Source of the DNA: an uncultured Lachnospiraceae bacterium
GTDB taxonomy: Bacteria; Bacillota; Clostridia; Lachnospirales; Lachnospiraceae
DNA: 64,000 nucleotides
Direction of reading: 5' to 3'
Assembly: GCA_945919075.1 (NCBI GenBank)
Contig: CAMEIX010000001.1
Coordinates: 230,717 to 294,716 of the forward strand
Shown: positions 43,963 through 53,778 of the stretch, piece by piece
Layout: every line of letters starts with the position of its first letter
Numbering within the stretch: position 1 is the first letter of the stretch
Notes under the pieces: model-generated
Databases searched by the model: none
The model's input: only the letters and a program-made list of their open reading frames with translations
What the model was told of the DNA's origin: nothing
Made by a program: the position numbers and the translations under genes

Positions 43963-45814
43963 GCTTACTCATACCTTCCTCATTTACCTTTGCACATAAT
44001 ATACAGATAGTACGTGCCGGAATCGTAATGCCGGAAAGTTCCGTCTCATCCTCTGTCAGACAATCTTCGGGAAGTTCGGCCGAAGCCATCACAACCTCCC
44101 ACATGCATCCGGCCGGAGGCTTTGGCAGTTCAAAATGATACTTTTCCCAATGCATATTGTATGCCACATAAAAGAAATCATCCATTTTATGCTTTGCTTT
44201 TTTCGCATAGGCGCCGCAGTACATAATTCCAAATTGTCTGCTGTATACTGCCGTGTCCACCTTCCAAGGAAATTTACCATGATAAGAGGCATCCGGATAC
44301 CCCACTGCCCCATAATCCATCATGCGTACTTCCTTTTCCTGATGGAACACCGGGTGCTCCTTCCTAAGCCTTATAAGCTCCTTTACAAAGTCAAGAAGTT
44401 CACTGTTTGTCTGTGCATTTTTCCAATTCAGCCAGGTGATTTCATTATCCTGACAGTACGGGTTATTATTTCCCTTCTGGGAATTACCAAATTCGTCACC
44501 CATGAAAAAGAGCGGGGTGGACTGTGCGGTCAACAGGAGTAAAAAAGCATTTTTAATCTGCTGCATACGAAGCTTCATAATTGCTTTTTTCTTGGTAACA
44601 CCTTCCAGACCACAGTTCCAGCTTAAATTATAATCCGTACCGTCCCGATTTTCCTCGCCGTTTGCTTCGTTGTGCTTCCTTTCATAGGAAACCATATCCA
44701 TCATGGTAAAACCGTCATAGTTACTGATATAATTCATGTTTCCGACAAGTGCAGGATTCCTTTTCAGGTGATACATAACCTTGGAAACCATATCCTCATC
44801 ACCTTTTAAGAACTTTCTCATATCCATGCGGAAATCTTCCCGATACTCTGCCAGATATCTGCCGTTTTCACTCTTTACACACTCTTCGGGGAAGCCGTAG
44901 TACCAGATTTTTGTCTTAGCAAGTGCAGGGTCGGTTGCCAACATGGCGGCATCGATATTCTTCCCTTTCAGATGGAATCCGTCCACATGAAATTTTAGCA
45001 CCCAGAACGTGAGAATCTTTACAATTTCCACCGGAAGGATATCTTTTGTAAAATAAAACTGCAGGATTACTTCCATACCGTTTCTGTGAAACTCTTTTAC
45101 CATGTTTCGAAACTCAGTCACCGCATCTTTCGAAAAGGAATAACTGCTCTTCGGACTGTAATAGTATCCTTTTACATATCCCCAGTACTGCAGCCTGGTC
45201 GGCTCTTCTTTGGGGTCTGAAACCGGCTCCTGCATGAAACTCTCTCTTTTTTTCAAATATTCCACTTCGTTAAATTCGTAAACCGGCTGGAATTCCAACG
45301 TGGTTATCCCAAGATCTTTCAGATAGGGTATTTTTTCGGTAACTCCAAGAAAAGTTCCCTTTCCTTTCACTTTGGAGGATGCATGTTTGGTAAATCCTCT
45401 GACATGAAGACAATAGGCTATACTGTCCTCATAGGAAATTGCCGGGCTTTTGTCCCCTTCCCAGTCATAATCGTCCGTTTTCAAAACAGCCGGAATTACC
45501 GGCTCCTCTAACATCCTCACATCTCCATAGGAAAAATTCTCCAGGAAGGCCTGTCCCCTCTCATCCCGAAGCAGGGTGTCTCCTTCATAAAAAGCATAAA
45601 TCACATCTCCCGTAAGTCCGTCCAGATAAAAGCATTTTACATTTCCGATCTCATGCTCCTTTTGAAAAGGAATCTTTTTTCTGATATTTTTGCCGCTTTT
45701 ATCAAATAAAATAACACCTGCATCTTCATTTGCAGATATCATGGAGAAATTTATCCCGGATTTGTCCCTGTGGGCTCCCACAGGATAAGGCACGCCTTTT
45801 TCTATTGTAAACAC
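43940..45814 (-). CDS. GH13 isoamylase-like protein lacking catalytic residues
   Basis: 624 residues from the GTG at 45814, chosen because AAGAAAGGAA precedes it and the -10 element at 45880-45885 would leave the upstream in-frame ATG (45871) without a leader. The glycogen-debranching layout is clear (YWGYVKGYYYSP, ISNYDGFTMMDMVSY, KHNEANGEENRDG, SWNCGLEG). However, region I reads VILQFYFTKD, region II VDGFHLKGKN instead of GFRFD, the acid/base Glu is gone (KIWYYGFPEE), and the conserved HD is YD. It is predicted to bind glucan without hydrolysing it. It is co-transcribed with the DUF5662 gene. Confidence 0.8.
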   Translation of the reverse strand: MFTIEKGVPYPVGAHRDKSGINFSMISANEDAGVILFDKSGKNIRKKIPFQKEHEIGNVKCFYLDGLTGDVIYAFYEGDTLLRDERGQAFLENFSYGDVRMLEEPVIPAVLKTDDYDWEGDKSPAISYEDSIAYCLHVRGFTKHASSKVKGKGTFLGVTEKIPYLKDLGITTLEFQPVYEFNEVEYLKKRESFMQEPVSDPKEEPTRLQYWGYVKGYYYSPKSSYSFSKDAVTEFRNMVKEFHRNGMEVILQFYFTKDILPVEIVKILTFWVLKFHVDGFHLKGKNIDAAMLATDPALAKTKIWYYGFPEECVKSENGRYLAEYREDFRMDMRKFLKGDEDMVSKVMYHLKRNPALVGNMNYISNYDGFTMMDMVSYERKHNEANGEENRDGTDYNLSWNCGLEGVTKKKAIMKLRMQQIKNAFLLLLTAQSTPLFFMGDEFGNSQKGNNNPYCQDNEITWLNWKNAQTNSELLDFVKELIRLRKEHPVFHQEKEVRMMDYGAVGYPDASYHGKFPWKVDTAVYSRQFGIMYCGAYAKKAKHKMDDFFYVAYNMHWEKYHFELPKPPAGCMWEVVMASAELPEDCLTEDETELSGITIPARTICILCAKVNEEGMSKHEDRTAF

Positions 45815-45879
45815 TGTTTTGTTTCCTTTCTTGTCAAGCTTTATCCGTAAGTATTTAGAAACGAAAGTCATACGGATGT

Positions 45880-45885
45880 ATTATA
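45880..45885 (-). promoter_or_regulatory. Extended -10 promoter of the isoamylase-like gene
   Basis: Minus strand TGT-TATAAT forms an extended -10. No good -35 is seen at the usual distance. The predicted start, about 45873, lies essentially at the upstream in-frame ATG, which favours the GTG at 45814 as the translation start. Confidence 0.55.
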
Positions 45886-45920
45886 ACACATAATAGGAAC
45901 GGTGCGCTACTATAAATCTA

Positions 45921-45949
45921 TTTACAGAACCCGGAAAAACAGATATAAT
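45921..45949 (+). promoter_or_regulatory. Sigma-A promoter of the DUF1292 gene
   Basis: TTTACA (45921-45926), 17-bp spacer, TATAAT (45944-45949). It is divergent from the isoamylase-like promoter, with the two -10 elements about 60 bp apart. Confidence 0.75.
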
Positions 45950-45979
45950 GTAGAAAAAATAAGAAAGGATGATTTATCC

Positions 45980-46300
45980 ATGGCAAATAAAGACTTTGCA
46001 GAAGAAGAAATGACGGTAACCCTTGAATTTGACGATGGCGACGTCGAATGTGCCGTTATTACCATTTTAGAGGTATCCGGTAAAGATTATATTGTACTTC
46101 TTCCTTTAGATGAAAACGGTGACAACGAAGACGGTGAGGTCTGGTTCTACGGTTACAAGGAGAACGAAAACGATCCCAACGAAGAGCCCGAACTTATCTA
46201 CATTGAAGATGACGAAGAATACGAGATGGTTTCCGATGCCTTTGATGAGTATCTGGACAACTGCGAGTTTGATGAACTGGTAGAGTCTGACGATGTGTAG
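45980..46300 (+). CDS. DUF1292 family protein
   Basis: 106 residues from the ATG at 45980 (MANKDFAEEE), with AAAGGATG upstream. Very acidic. It carries the DUF1292 core VTLEFDDGDVECAVITI followed by YIVLLPLDE and EVWFYGYKE. The family is widespread in Firmicutes, often near yrzB/ruvX-type genes, with no known function. It has its own promoter and terminator here. Confidence 0.9.
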   Translation: MANKDFAEEEMTVTLEFDDGDVECAVITILEVSGKDYIVLLPLDENGDNEDGEVWFYGYKENENDPNEEPELIYIEDDEEYEMVSDAFDEYLDNCEFDELVESDDV

Positions 46301-46301
46301 A

Positions 46302-46348
46302 AAATCTCGCAAATTGTGCCTCCCGGTGCGGTTTGCGGGATTTTTTTA
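46302..46348 (+). terminator. Terminator after the DUF1292 gene
   Basis: Arms ATCTCGCAAA (46304-46313) and TTTGCGGGAT (46332-46341) followed by seven T. It overlaps the end of the convergent helicase gene. Confidence 0.85.
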
Positions 46349-48151
46349 TCCAAATCCCTTTAGAAATCTGGACCTCTTCCCCGGCCGGTCCTTTCCTTCT
46401 CTTTCACAGAATAAAAAGAGCTTCTTTCTTGCCCTTGTCATGCCCACATAAAAGATACGGCGTTCCTCCTCCAGTTCCTTCTCGGATAGATTCTTTCCGT
46501 GGGGAATCATCCCCTCATTGATGTTGGGAATAAAGACACAGTCAAATTCAAGTCCCTTTGCGGCATGCATGGTAAGAAGTTTTAGGGAGGAATTGCCCGT
46601 TTTCTTTTCTTCCCTTTTTTCGGGCTCTTTATTCTCCCACCACTGTAGAAACCGGCTCATCTTTTCAAAATCTTTTGCTTTGTTTTCCACATTATCCGCC
46701 AGTTTTTTTAAATACAGATAGTGGATTTCGTCATCCCCGGCAAATTTCTGTAAGTAATGCTCATAGCCCAAAGTATTGCGCACGAACCGGACCAACAGAC
46801 CCGGAGACAGTTTTCTCCCGATTTCCAGTTTCTTTAACAACCTGCCTACCGCATCCGCCTTCTCTTTCTCCCCGGTCTCTTCCAGATTTCGTACCAATGA
46901 AGGAAGGTCCACATTTTCCTCCGGCAGATATTCCCTTTCAATCATTAAGCCTAATATCTGACTAACCTTCAAAAAATCCTTCCGCTTTCTTTCCCCACAC
47001 ATAAAACGTAACATGGAAAAAATATCTTCCTCTACAAAATGCACCTGTCTGCCGCAATTTCCGATTATTTCATAGCGGATATTCTTCTCTTCCAGATAAA
47101 CTCTCATCAGTTCCATTTCGTGATGCGTCCGGAAAATCACCGCCGTCTCCTGCTCCGGCTCTTGAAGGATCATTTCACAGATTTCCTCATATTGTGCGGC
47201 AATCGAATCGCTCTCAAACAGTTTTACTTCAGCGCAGTCCTCCCTATTGACCGCATGCATTTTCTTTTCCATGCGGTTTTTGTTTGCACAGATGACTCTG
47301 TTGGCTGCTTCCACAATCGTTTTTGTACTTCGGTAATTATTATTCAGGAAATAAATTTTGGTATCTGCGAATTCTTTTACAAAAATCTTCATGACCTCGG
47401 GATTCGCCCCACGGAATCCATATATGGACTGGTCATCATCCCCTACCACAAACAGATTATGATGCTCTCCTGATAAAATTTTTAAGAAGACATACTGGAT
47501 GGGATTGGTATCCTGAAATTCATCCACAAGAATATAGGAAAAACGATTCTGCCAATGTTTTCGTACGCCTTCATTGTCCTCGAGCAGACATTTACAGTCG
47601 TAGAGCATATCGTCAAAATCCAGTTTGCCTTTTCTTTTAACCTCTTTCCCGTACTCCCCAAAAATCGTCTCAAATCTGTCCTTTTCAAGGCCTGATTTTC
47701 TCAATTCCTCCTCTATATGGCATCCATTTTTACGCAGGGAAAATAACCTAAGATAATCCGGCACGAGTTCTGTATTCTCTCCAAATTTTTGCAACAAAAA
47801 TAGAAGGAGTTTTTCCTTCTCCTTTTCGGAAATCAGACCATTATTTTTAAGGTGGGTTTCTTTTTGAAGAATCTGATAAGACAAAGAATGAAACGTACAG
47901 AATGTAATGGAATCGAAATTCCTGCCATGTTCTTTTTCATACCTTTTTTTCATGGACATGGCTGCTTCTCTGGTATAGGTAATCACTAAAATGTCAGGTG
48001 GATTTGCAAAATGATTTTCAAGAAGAAAAGAAATGTGTTTTAAGAGTGTACTGGTCTTACCGCTGCCCGGCCCGGCTACAACCAGTGCCGGGCCATGGGT
48101 ATGGCATACAGCTTTTTGCTGTGCATAGTCTAAATGATAATACTGTTCCAA
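46346..48151 (-). CDS. UvrD/Rep-family ATP-dependent helicase
   Basis: 601 residues, shorter than PcrA/UvrD (~720-750). Superfamily 1A motifs are present in order: QQKAVCHTHGPALVVAGPGSGKTSTLLK (Q and I), LVDEFQDTNPIQY (II), VGDDDQSIYGFRGA (III), NNYRSTKTI (IV), LLTMHAAKGLEFDCVFIP (V) and FYVGMTRARKKL (VI). It unwinds DNA 3' to 5'. The missing length is mostly in the 1B/2B insertions and the C-terminal tail, so it is a Rep-like short variant rather than PcrA. It lies 19 bases downstream of gltX. Confidence 0.9.
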   Translation of the reverse strand: MEQYYHLDYAQQKAVCHTHGPALVVAGPGSGKTSTLLKHISFLLENHFANPPDILVITYTREAAMSMKKRYEKEHGRNFDSITFCTFHSLSYQILQKETHLKNNGLISEKEKEKLLLFLLQKFGENTELVPDYLRLFSLRKNGCHIEEELRKSGLEKDRFETIFGEYGKEVKRKGKLDFDDMLYDCKCLLEDNEGVRKHWQNRFSYILVDEFQDTNPIQYVFLKILSGEHHNLFVVGDDDQSIYGFRGANPEVMKIFVKEFADTKIYFLNNNYRSTKTIVEAANRVICANKNRMEKKMHAVNREDCAEVKLFESDSIAAQYEEICEMILQEPEQETAVIFRTHHEMELMRVYLEEKNIRYEIIGNCGRQVHFVEEDIFSMLRFMCGERKRKDFLKVSQILGLMIEREYLPEENVDLPSLVRNLEETGEKEKADAVGRLLKKLEIGRKLSPGLLVRFVRNTLGYEHYLQKFAGDDEIHYLYLKKLADNVENKAKDFEKMSRFLQWWENKEPEKREEKKTGNSSLKLLTMHAAKGLEFDCVFIPNINEGMIPHGKNLSEKELEEERRIFYVGMTRARKKLFLFCEREGKDRPGKRSRFLKGFG

Positions 48152-48170
48152 ATAATTCCTCCGTTTCGGA

Positions 48171-49628
48171 TTATTCTGCTTTCAGCAGCTCAATGCCTTT
48201 TCTGATTCGGGCTATGGACTCCTCTTTTCCGAGAATCTCCATAATTTCGGTAGCACCTGCCGGTGTCATCTGTTTACCGGAAACTGCGGTACGAACGGGC
48301 CACATAACATAACCGTTCTTTACCCCTTCTTTTTCCACATAAGCAAGAAGAGTCTGATACAGGGCATCATTGGAATAATCATCCTGTGCCTCCAGAATGG
48401 GTAAAAGATCTTCCAATACCTTCAGGGAAGAAGTTTTGTCCGTCTTCATTTTTTTATGTGCATACATGGCAGGGTCATACTCCGGAAGTTTCTTAAAGAA
48501 ATCCACCTGTCCTGCAATATCCGGAAATACTTCGATTCTGGTCTTCACCATTGCGGCAATCTTTTTAAGGTCAAAGTTCTCCCCAAGCGCCTCCACCAGA
48601 TAAGGTTTTGCAAGTTCATAGAACTTATCAAAGTCCATCGCCTTTAAGTATTCCCCATTCATCCATTTCAGTTTTACAATATCAAATACAGCGGGGCTCT
48701 TGCTGATACGATGGTAATCAAACTCTTTCTTCAGTTCTTCCAGGCTGAAAATTTCACGGTTATCCTCTGGACTCCAGCCGAGAAGCGCAATGTAGTTTAC
48801 TACTGCTTCGGTTAAGAAGCCCTGTTCGATTAAATCTTCAAAGGAAGCATGTCCGCTTCTCTTGGAAAGCTTTTTGTGATTTTCATCCGTAATAAGGGGC
48901 AGATGCACGTAAACCGGTACTTCCCATCCAAATGCATCGTAAAGACGTACATATTTGGGAGAGGAAGAAAGGTATTCGTTTCCTCTTACCACATGGGTGA
49001 TATTCATGGTATGATCATCCACAACGTTGGCAAAGTTGTAGGTCGGATATCCGTCGGATTTGATTAAAATCATGTCATCCAGTTCGCTGTTGTTTACCGT
49101 GATGTCTCCGTAAAGTTCATCATGAAAGGTAGTGGTTCCCTCCGTAGGATTGTTCTGGCGGATTACATAGGGTTTACCCGCTGCAAGATTTGCCTCGATT
49201 TCTTCCTTAGAGAGGGACAGGCAATGCTTATCATAAATCATAATTTCCTTGCCTTCTACAATCTCCGTCTTCAAGGAAGCCAGTCTTTCCTTGTCACAGA
49301 AGCAATAATAAGCTTCACCCTTATCAATCAGTTCCTTTGCATATTTCATATAAATGCCGGTCTTCATACGCTCACTCTGCACATAAGGGCCGTAGCCGCC
49401 GTCCTTATCGGGACCTTCATCATGGATAAGACCTGTCTTTTCCAGCGTACGGTAAATGATTTCGGTAGCACCTTCCACAAATCTCTCCTGGTCGGTATCT
49501 TCAATACGAAGCATAAAATCTCCGTTTTCATGCTTTGCAATTAAAAACTCATAAAGTGCAGAACGCAGATTACCTACATGCATTTTACCGGTAGGACTGG
49601 GTGCATACCTTGTTCTGATTTTTGTCAT
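48171..49628 (-). CDS. gltX: Glutamyl-tRNA synthetase
   Basis: 485 residues. Class I synthetase with the HIGH motif as [20 protein letters not shown] and KMSKS as [10 protein letters not shown]. It charges tRNA-Glu, and in Clostridia the non-discriminating form also charges tRNA-Gln for GatCAB; which type this is cannot be read with confidence. It is followed by the helicase gene in the same direction. Confidence 0.96.
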   Translation of the reverse strand: MTKIRTRYAPSPTGKMHVGNLRSALYEFLIAKHENGDFMLRIEDTDQERFVEGATEIIYRTLEKTGLIHDEGPDKDGGYGPYVQSERMKTGIYMKYAKELIDKGEAYYCFCDKERLASLKTEIVEGKEIMIYDKHCLSLSKEEIEANLAAGKPYVIRQNNPTEGTTTFHDELYGDITVNNSELDDMILIKSDGYPTYNFANVVDDHTMNITHVVRGNEYLSSSPKYVRLYDAFGWEVPVYVHLPLITDENHKKLSKRSGHASFEDLIEQGFLTEAVVNYIALLGWSPEDNREIFSLEELKKEFDYHRISKSPAVFDIVKLKWMNGEYLKAMDFDKFYELAKPYLVEALGENFDLKKIAAMVKTRIEVFPDIAGQVDFFKKLPEYDPAMYAHKKMKTDKTSSLKVLEDLLPILEAQDDYSNDALYQTLLAYVEKEGVKNGYVMWPVRTAVSGKQMTPAGATEIMEILGKEESIARIRKGIELLKAE

Positions 49629-49718
49629 AATTTCCTCCGTTCCGGGCTGCGTCGTTTTCTTTATGAATATTTGTTACACGGCCCATAGACATTCTTTATC
49701 CATTGTAATAACTTTTAT

Positions 49719-49760
49719 AAAAAATCGCAAGGGATTTTTAAGCAATCCTTTGCGATTTTC
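49719..49760 (-). terminator. Terminator after the hydrogenase gene
   Basis: Minus strand AAATCGCAAAGGATT pairs with AATCCCTTGCGATTT and is followed by a T-run. It is located between the hydrogenase stop and the gltX start. Confidence 0.85.
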
Positions 49761-49796
49761 AATTTCTTTTATAAGTTTACAATAACCGGTATACCC

Positions 49797-51290
49797 TTAT
49801 TGTTTAGGTATATTTCGTGAAGAAGAAGCCTTGAATTTCTGCACTTCCTTACAAGCAACAGGAAGTGCTATATTGGTACCTGCTCCGGCAATACAACCAC
49901 CGGGGCACGCCATACCTTCAATCAGACATCCGTTCATTTTCCCCGCTTTTGCGAGCATCAGGACTTTTTTACAGTCTGTCAGTCCTTCCGCATGCTCCAC
50001 CTTCACACTGGTACCGGGATAATATTCCTTAATACAGCTTTCAATAGCACTTGCCACACCACCTGCCACACCATAACCGCGGCCTGCTGCGGTGGCATCC
50101 TGCATGGAATCCATGGCCTCTATTTCTTCCAATAAAATTCCTTTGGCCTCAAACATCCCTGTCAGTTCTTCAAATGTAATGACGAAATCCACATCGGAAC
50201 GAACGGTTCTACGGCTTGCCTCCAGTTTCTTGGAAGCGCAGGGTCCTATGAACACCACACTGGCATCGGGATGCTCTGCTTTAATCACTCTTGCGGTAGC
50301 AACCATGGGTGTCAGTTCATTACTGATTTTATCAATGGTCTCCGGAAACATATTCTTTGCCATCACGGACCAGGAAGGGCAACAGGAGGTCAAGGCAAAT
50401 GCCTGCTTACCGGTAGCTACTTCCCTTACATAGTGCTCTGCCTCTGCAATACATCCAAGATCCGCACCGATTGCCGTCTCATAAACATCCGCAAATCCCA
50501 GTTCTTTTAATGCGGTCTTAAAAATATCCGGTGTCACCTTAGGGCCGAACTGTCCCACAAATGCCGGTGCTACCTGCGCAATGACGGTTCTGCCGGACTG
50601 CATGGCACGGATTAGCTGGAAAATCTGGGATTTATCCGCAATGGCACCAAAAGGACAGCTTACCATACACTGCCCGCAGGATACACATTTTTCACTGTCA
50701 ATTACGGCACGGTTATGCTTATCACTTTTAATGGCATTGACACCGCAGGCCTTTACACAGGGACGCTCCCTGTGGGAAATGGCATCATAAGGACAAACCG
50801 CCTTACATTTGCCGCATTTAATGCACTTTTCCTGATCAATATAGGACTTCCCGTTTTTCATGGTCATGGCCCCCACCGGGCAGACCTCACGGCAGGGATG
50901 TGCAAGACATCCCATACAGATATTGGAAACCTCATAGTGGTTTTCCGGGCATGCATTGCATGCGGACGGAATGACCTGCATCAAAGGAGGTTCATAATAC
51001 TTTTCATCAATATTGCTCTCTTCAATCCCTTCTGTCAGATGCCCGGGATGTTCGCGGTTTTCGGGGCGAAGACTCATCCCCATGGCCAGTCTGATACGTT
51101 CCCTGACAATTGCCCTGTCACGATAAACACTGTCTAAATAATCCGTCTCATCATAATCCACAATCTTGTAAGGAAGGGCTTCGCAATCGTCCTTTAAATT
51201 GGTGGAATGATAAGCAAGGTTGGCAACCTCTTTAAATACCCTGCGTCTTCTCTTACGAACCTGAGTATCAATACCTCTCATGCTGCTCAT
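49797..51290 (-). CDS. [FeFe]-hydrogenase-like protein, group B type
   Basis: 497 residues from the ATG at 51290 (MSSMRGIDTQ), with GGAGAAG upstream. An N-terminal cluster-binding region contains NICMGCLAHPCREVCP, CIKCGKCKAVCP and CVSCGQCMVSCP. The H-cluster motifs follow: TSCCPSW (L1), FIGPCASKK (L2) and EGMACPGGCIAGAG (L3), with all four cluster cysteines present. The layout matches group B [FeFe] hydrogenases, common in gut Clostridia and thought to couple to ferredoxin. The maturases HydEFG are not in the window. A role in H2 metabolism rather than sensing is inferred. Confidence 0.88.
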   Translation of the reverse strand: MSSMRGIDTQVRKRRRRVFKEVANLAYHSTNLKDDCEALPYKIVDYDETDYLDSVYRDRAIVRERIRLAMGMSLRPENREHPGHLTEGIEESNIDEKYYEPPLMQVIPSACNACPENHYEVSNICMGCLAHPCREVCPVGAMTMKNGKSYIDQEKCIKCGKCKAVCPYDAISHRERPCVKACGVNAIKSDKHNRAVIDSEKCVSCGQCMVSCPFGAIADKSQIFQLIRAMQSGRTVIAQVAPAFVGQFGPKVTPDIFKTALKELGFADVYETAIGADLGCIAEAEHYVREVATGKQAFALTSCCPSWSVMAKNMFPETIDKISNELTPMVATARVIKAEHPDASVVFIGPCASKKLEASRRTVRSDVDFVITFEELTGMFEAKGILLEEIEAMDSMQDATAAGRGYGVAGGVASAIESCIKEYYPGTSVKVEHAEGLTDCKKVLMLAKAGKMNGCLIEGMACPGGCIAGAGTNIALPVACKEVQKFKASSSRNIPKQ

Positions 51291-51429
51291 GACATCTTCT
51301 CCTATCCGGGTTATTGGCCGCATTCCTGTCTTTTGCCAAAAACGCTAAAATGCGGGCAAGATTTACGTTATATACGATATAAGTAAATCATAAACCCGCA
51401 TGAAAATCAAGCATATTGTTAAAAAAATG

Positions 51430-53427
51430 TCATAGGAATAAACTGCCAATCTGGAAGGTGCAGGTTGTCAGAATCCAGGCTACCAGAATTTCAAAAATCA
51501 GGACTTTCAAAGTATATTTTAGAGAGCCGCTCTCCTTATACATAGTGGCAATGGCTGCCACGCAGGGTACATACAACAGACAAAACAGCATCAGGCAATA
51601 CGCATTAAGCGGTCCGAATGCCGGATTCTGCGCATGAACATTGGCCAAAATAGCTGCCATACCATCTGTGGAATTGGCATTCGCCACACCAAATAATACG
51701 GCAAAACTGCTGACTACGATTTCCTTTGCGGAAATACCGGAAATGAGTGCTACTGCTATCTGCCACATTCCCAGTCCTGCGGGCTTTAATAAGGGTACCA
51801 GCCCCTTCCCGATTGCTGCTCCAAAACTGTCTGCCGGATTTTCTACCATACCGGTGACGCCAAAGTTTAAGATGAACCAGATACAGATGGATGCAATAAA
51901 AATGGTAGTTCCTGCTTTGGTCAGATAATCTTTAATCTTTTTCCAGACATAGATAAAAACGGTTCTGGCATTGGGACGTTTATATTCCGGCAGTTCAATT
52001 AAAAGAGAATCGTTTTCCCGTCCCTTTTCCAGTTTGTTCATCACAAATGCGGTAATGACTGCCACCACCATACCGATTACATAGAAGCTGAATGCTACCA
52101 GACCGGCATATTTCTTATCAAAAAACATCTGGGAAAAAATCACATATATGGGCAGTCTTGCCGAGCAGGACATGAAGGGCGTAATCAACATAGTCTTTCT
52201 TCTGTCACGCTCCGTCTCCAGTGCCCTGGTCGCCATCAGGGCCGGAACCGTACAGCCAAATCCCAGTATCATGGGCAGAAATGCCTTACCGGAGAGTCCC
52301 ACATGCCCCATAATGGAATCCATGACATAGGCAACCCTTGCCATATAACCGCTGTCTTCCAAAATGGCAAGCGCCAGGAACAAAATAAATATATTAGGCA
52401 GAAATGTGAGAATTCCTCCCACGCCGGTAATGATACCATCCACGATCAAACTGGTTAATACCTTGGAAACATGCAGGGTCGTAAGCCCTTCCGATACCGT
52501 ATTCGTCACCAGACCTAAAAACACTTCAAAATAGCCCTTCAGGAAATCCCCCACGGCAAAGGTTAAGAAAAATACAACTCCCATTATGCACAGAAAAAGG
52601 GGAAGTCCCAGCCATTCATTGGTCAGATAGCTGTCAATCTTTTCCGTAACCGGAGTCTTATTATGCTGATAAAACAGCGCCTCCTTCACAACCTTTTCTA
52701 TATAGTCATATTTGCAGCTGATAATTTCCTTTTCATAACTCCGGTCCACTACATTGGTAACCGAAATAGGATGCTCTTCCCTTACTTCCTCATCATCTTC
52801 CAGAAGCTTAATGGCATGCCAGCGGCGGGAAGAATGATCCGGATAGTGGGCCTGCATCATTACCTCCAGCTTCGCAATTTTCTCTTCTATGTATTCCGGA
52901 TACTCCAGGATATATTCGGCATTTTTCTGTTCCTCGTAATGATGTAAAATGGCATGGAGCAAAACACCAAGCCCCGTCCTTTTTGCGGCAGAAACCGGTA
53001 CCACAGGGATATCGCCGAGCATTTCCGGCAGACGGTGAAGGTCAATCTCCATCCCCCGTTCCTTCACAATATCCATCATATTCAGTGCCAGCACCACAGG
53101 TTTCCCCAATTCCAGAAGCTGCAGGGTAAGATATAGATTTCTCTCTAACGAAGATGCATCAACAACGTTTAGGATTACGTCAATATCATCATCCATCACA
53201 CATTTTCTGGTGACCTTCTCCTCGATGGTATAGCAGGTCAGGGAATAGATACCCGGGGTATCCACAAGGGTAATTTCCTGCCCCTCGTAACTGGTTGCTC
53301 CCTCCACCTTTTCCACGGTCACACCAGGCCAGTTAGCAACCTTTAATTTTGCTCCGGTCAACGCATTAAAAAGGGTGGTCTTACCACAGTTTGGATTGCC
53401 CACACAGGCTACTTTTATACCGGACAT
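51430..53427 (-). CDS. feoB: Ferrous iron transport protein B
   Basis: 665 residues. The N-terminal G domain shows GNPNCGKTTLFNAL (G1), DTPGIYSL (G3) and NMMD (G4). The membrane part carries two Gate motifs (GILTFLPNIFILFLALAILEDSG) and SARLPIYVIFS. It imports Fe2+ driven by nucleotide hydrolysis. The start overlaps feoA by 13 bases. It is regulated from the promoter upstream of feoA. Confidence 0.96.
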   Translation of the reverse strand: MSGIKVACVGNPNCGKTTLFNALTGAKLKVANWPGVTVEKVEGATSYEGQEITLVDTPGIYSLTCYTIEEKVTRKCVMDDDIDVILNVVDASSLERNLYLTLQLLELGKPVVLALNMMDIVKERGMEIDLHRLPEMLGDIPVVPVSAAKRTGLGVLLHAILHHYEEQKNAEYILEYPEYIEEKIAKLEVMMQAHYPDHSSRRWHAIKLLEDDEEVREEHPISVTNVVDRSYEKEIISCKYDYIEKVVKEALFYQHNKTPVTEKIDSYLTNEWLGLPLFLCIMGVVFFLTFAVGDFLKGYFEVFLGLVTNTVSEGLTTLHVSKVLTSLIVDGIITGVGGILTFLPNIFILFLALAILEDSGYMARVAYVMDSIMGHVGLSGKAFLPMILGFGCTVPALMATRALETERDRRKTMLITPFMSCSARLPIYVIFSQMFFDKKYAGLVAFSFYVIGMVVAVITAFVMNKLEKGRENDSLLIELPEYKRPNARTVFIYVWKKIKDYLTKAGTTIFIASICIWFILNFGVTGMVENPADSFGAAIGKGLVPLLKPAGLGMWQIAVALISGISAKEIVVSSFAVLFGVANANSTDGMAAILANVHAQNPAFGPLNAYCLMLFCLLYVPCVAAIATMYKESGSLKYTLKVLIFEILVAWILTTCTFQIGSLFL

Positions 53428-53651
53428 GGCTGCACCTCCTCTACCTCAATGTTGGCAGACAAATGCTTTCCCAGTGCCAGTCTGGTTCCTCTGACCTTTA
53501 TGATAAGAGCCCCTTTTTTCTTACGGTTTAATACCCGGACACGGACTCCGTCGTTAAGACCAAGGGCCTGTAATCTTCTGGTTACGGCCTCTTCCACTAA
53601 TAAGTTCTTTATTTCGTATTCTTTTTCTTTCGACGCTTCAAACAGTGTCAT
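53415..53651 (-). CDS. feoA: Ferrous iron transport protein A
   Basis: 78 residues from the ATG at 53651 (MTLFEASKEKEYEI), with GGAAGGTG just upstream. The SH3-like FeoA fold is visible as RRLQALGLNDGVRVRVLNRKKKGALIIKVRGTRLALG. It interacts with FeoB. First gene of feoAB. Confidence 0.93.
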   Translation of the reverse strand: MTLFEASKEKEYEIKNLLVEEAVTRRLQALGLNDGVRVRVLNRKKKGALIIKVRGTRLALGKHLSANIEVEEVQPCPV

Positions 53652-53674
53652 GTTTTCACCTTCCATCCGTTTCC

Positions 53675-53720
53675 AGTATAATTAGTTAGTTTTTACTTGT
53701 CAAGGTAATTCGCAACTAAC
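53675..53720 (-). promoter_or_regulatory. feoAB promoter with possible iron-repressor operator
   Basis: Minus strand TTGACA (53703-53698), 17-bp spacer, TATACT (53680-53675), a near-consensus sigma-A promoter. An inverted repeat GTTAGTT (53685-53691) and AACTAAC (53714-53720) puts one arm in the spacer and one upstream of -35. TTAGTTAG-like half-sites resemble DtxR/IdeR-type iron-repressor sites, but the 22-base gap is wider than usual. Confidence 0.6.
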
Positions 53721-53723
53721 TTT

Positions 53724-53751
53724 CACCCTGTCTTTTTTCTTTCATATACTA
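53724..53751 (+). promoter_or_regulatory. Sporulation-type promoter of cotJABC
   Basis: CATATACTA (53743-53751) matches the sigma-E/sigma-K -10 pattern CATAnnnTA, with CACC (53724-53727) at a fitting -35 distance. It is 28 bases upstream of the cotJA ATG. This is consistent with mother-cell expression of a spore-coat operon. Confidence 0.5.
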
Positions 53752-53778
53752 ATATAAATCATTATAAAGAGGCAAATT

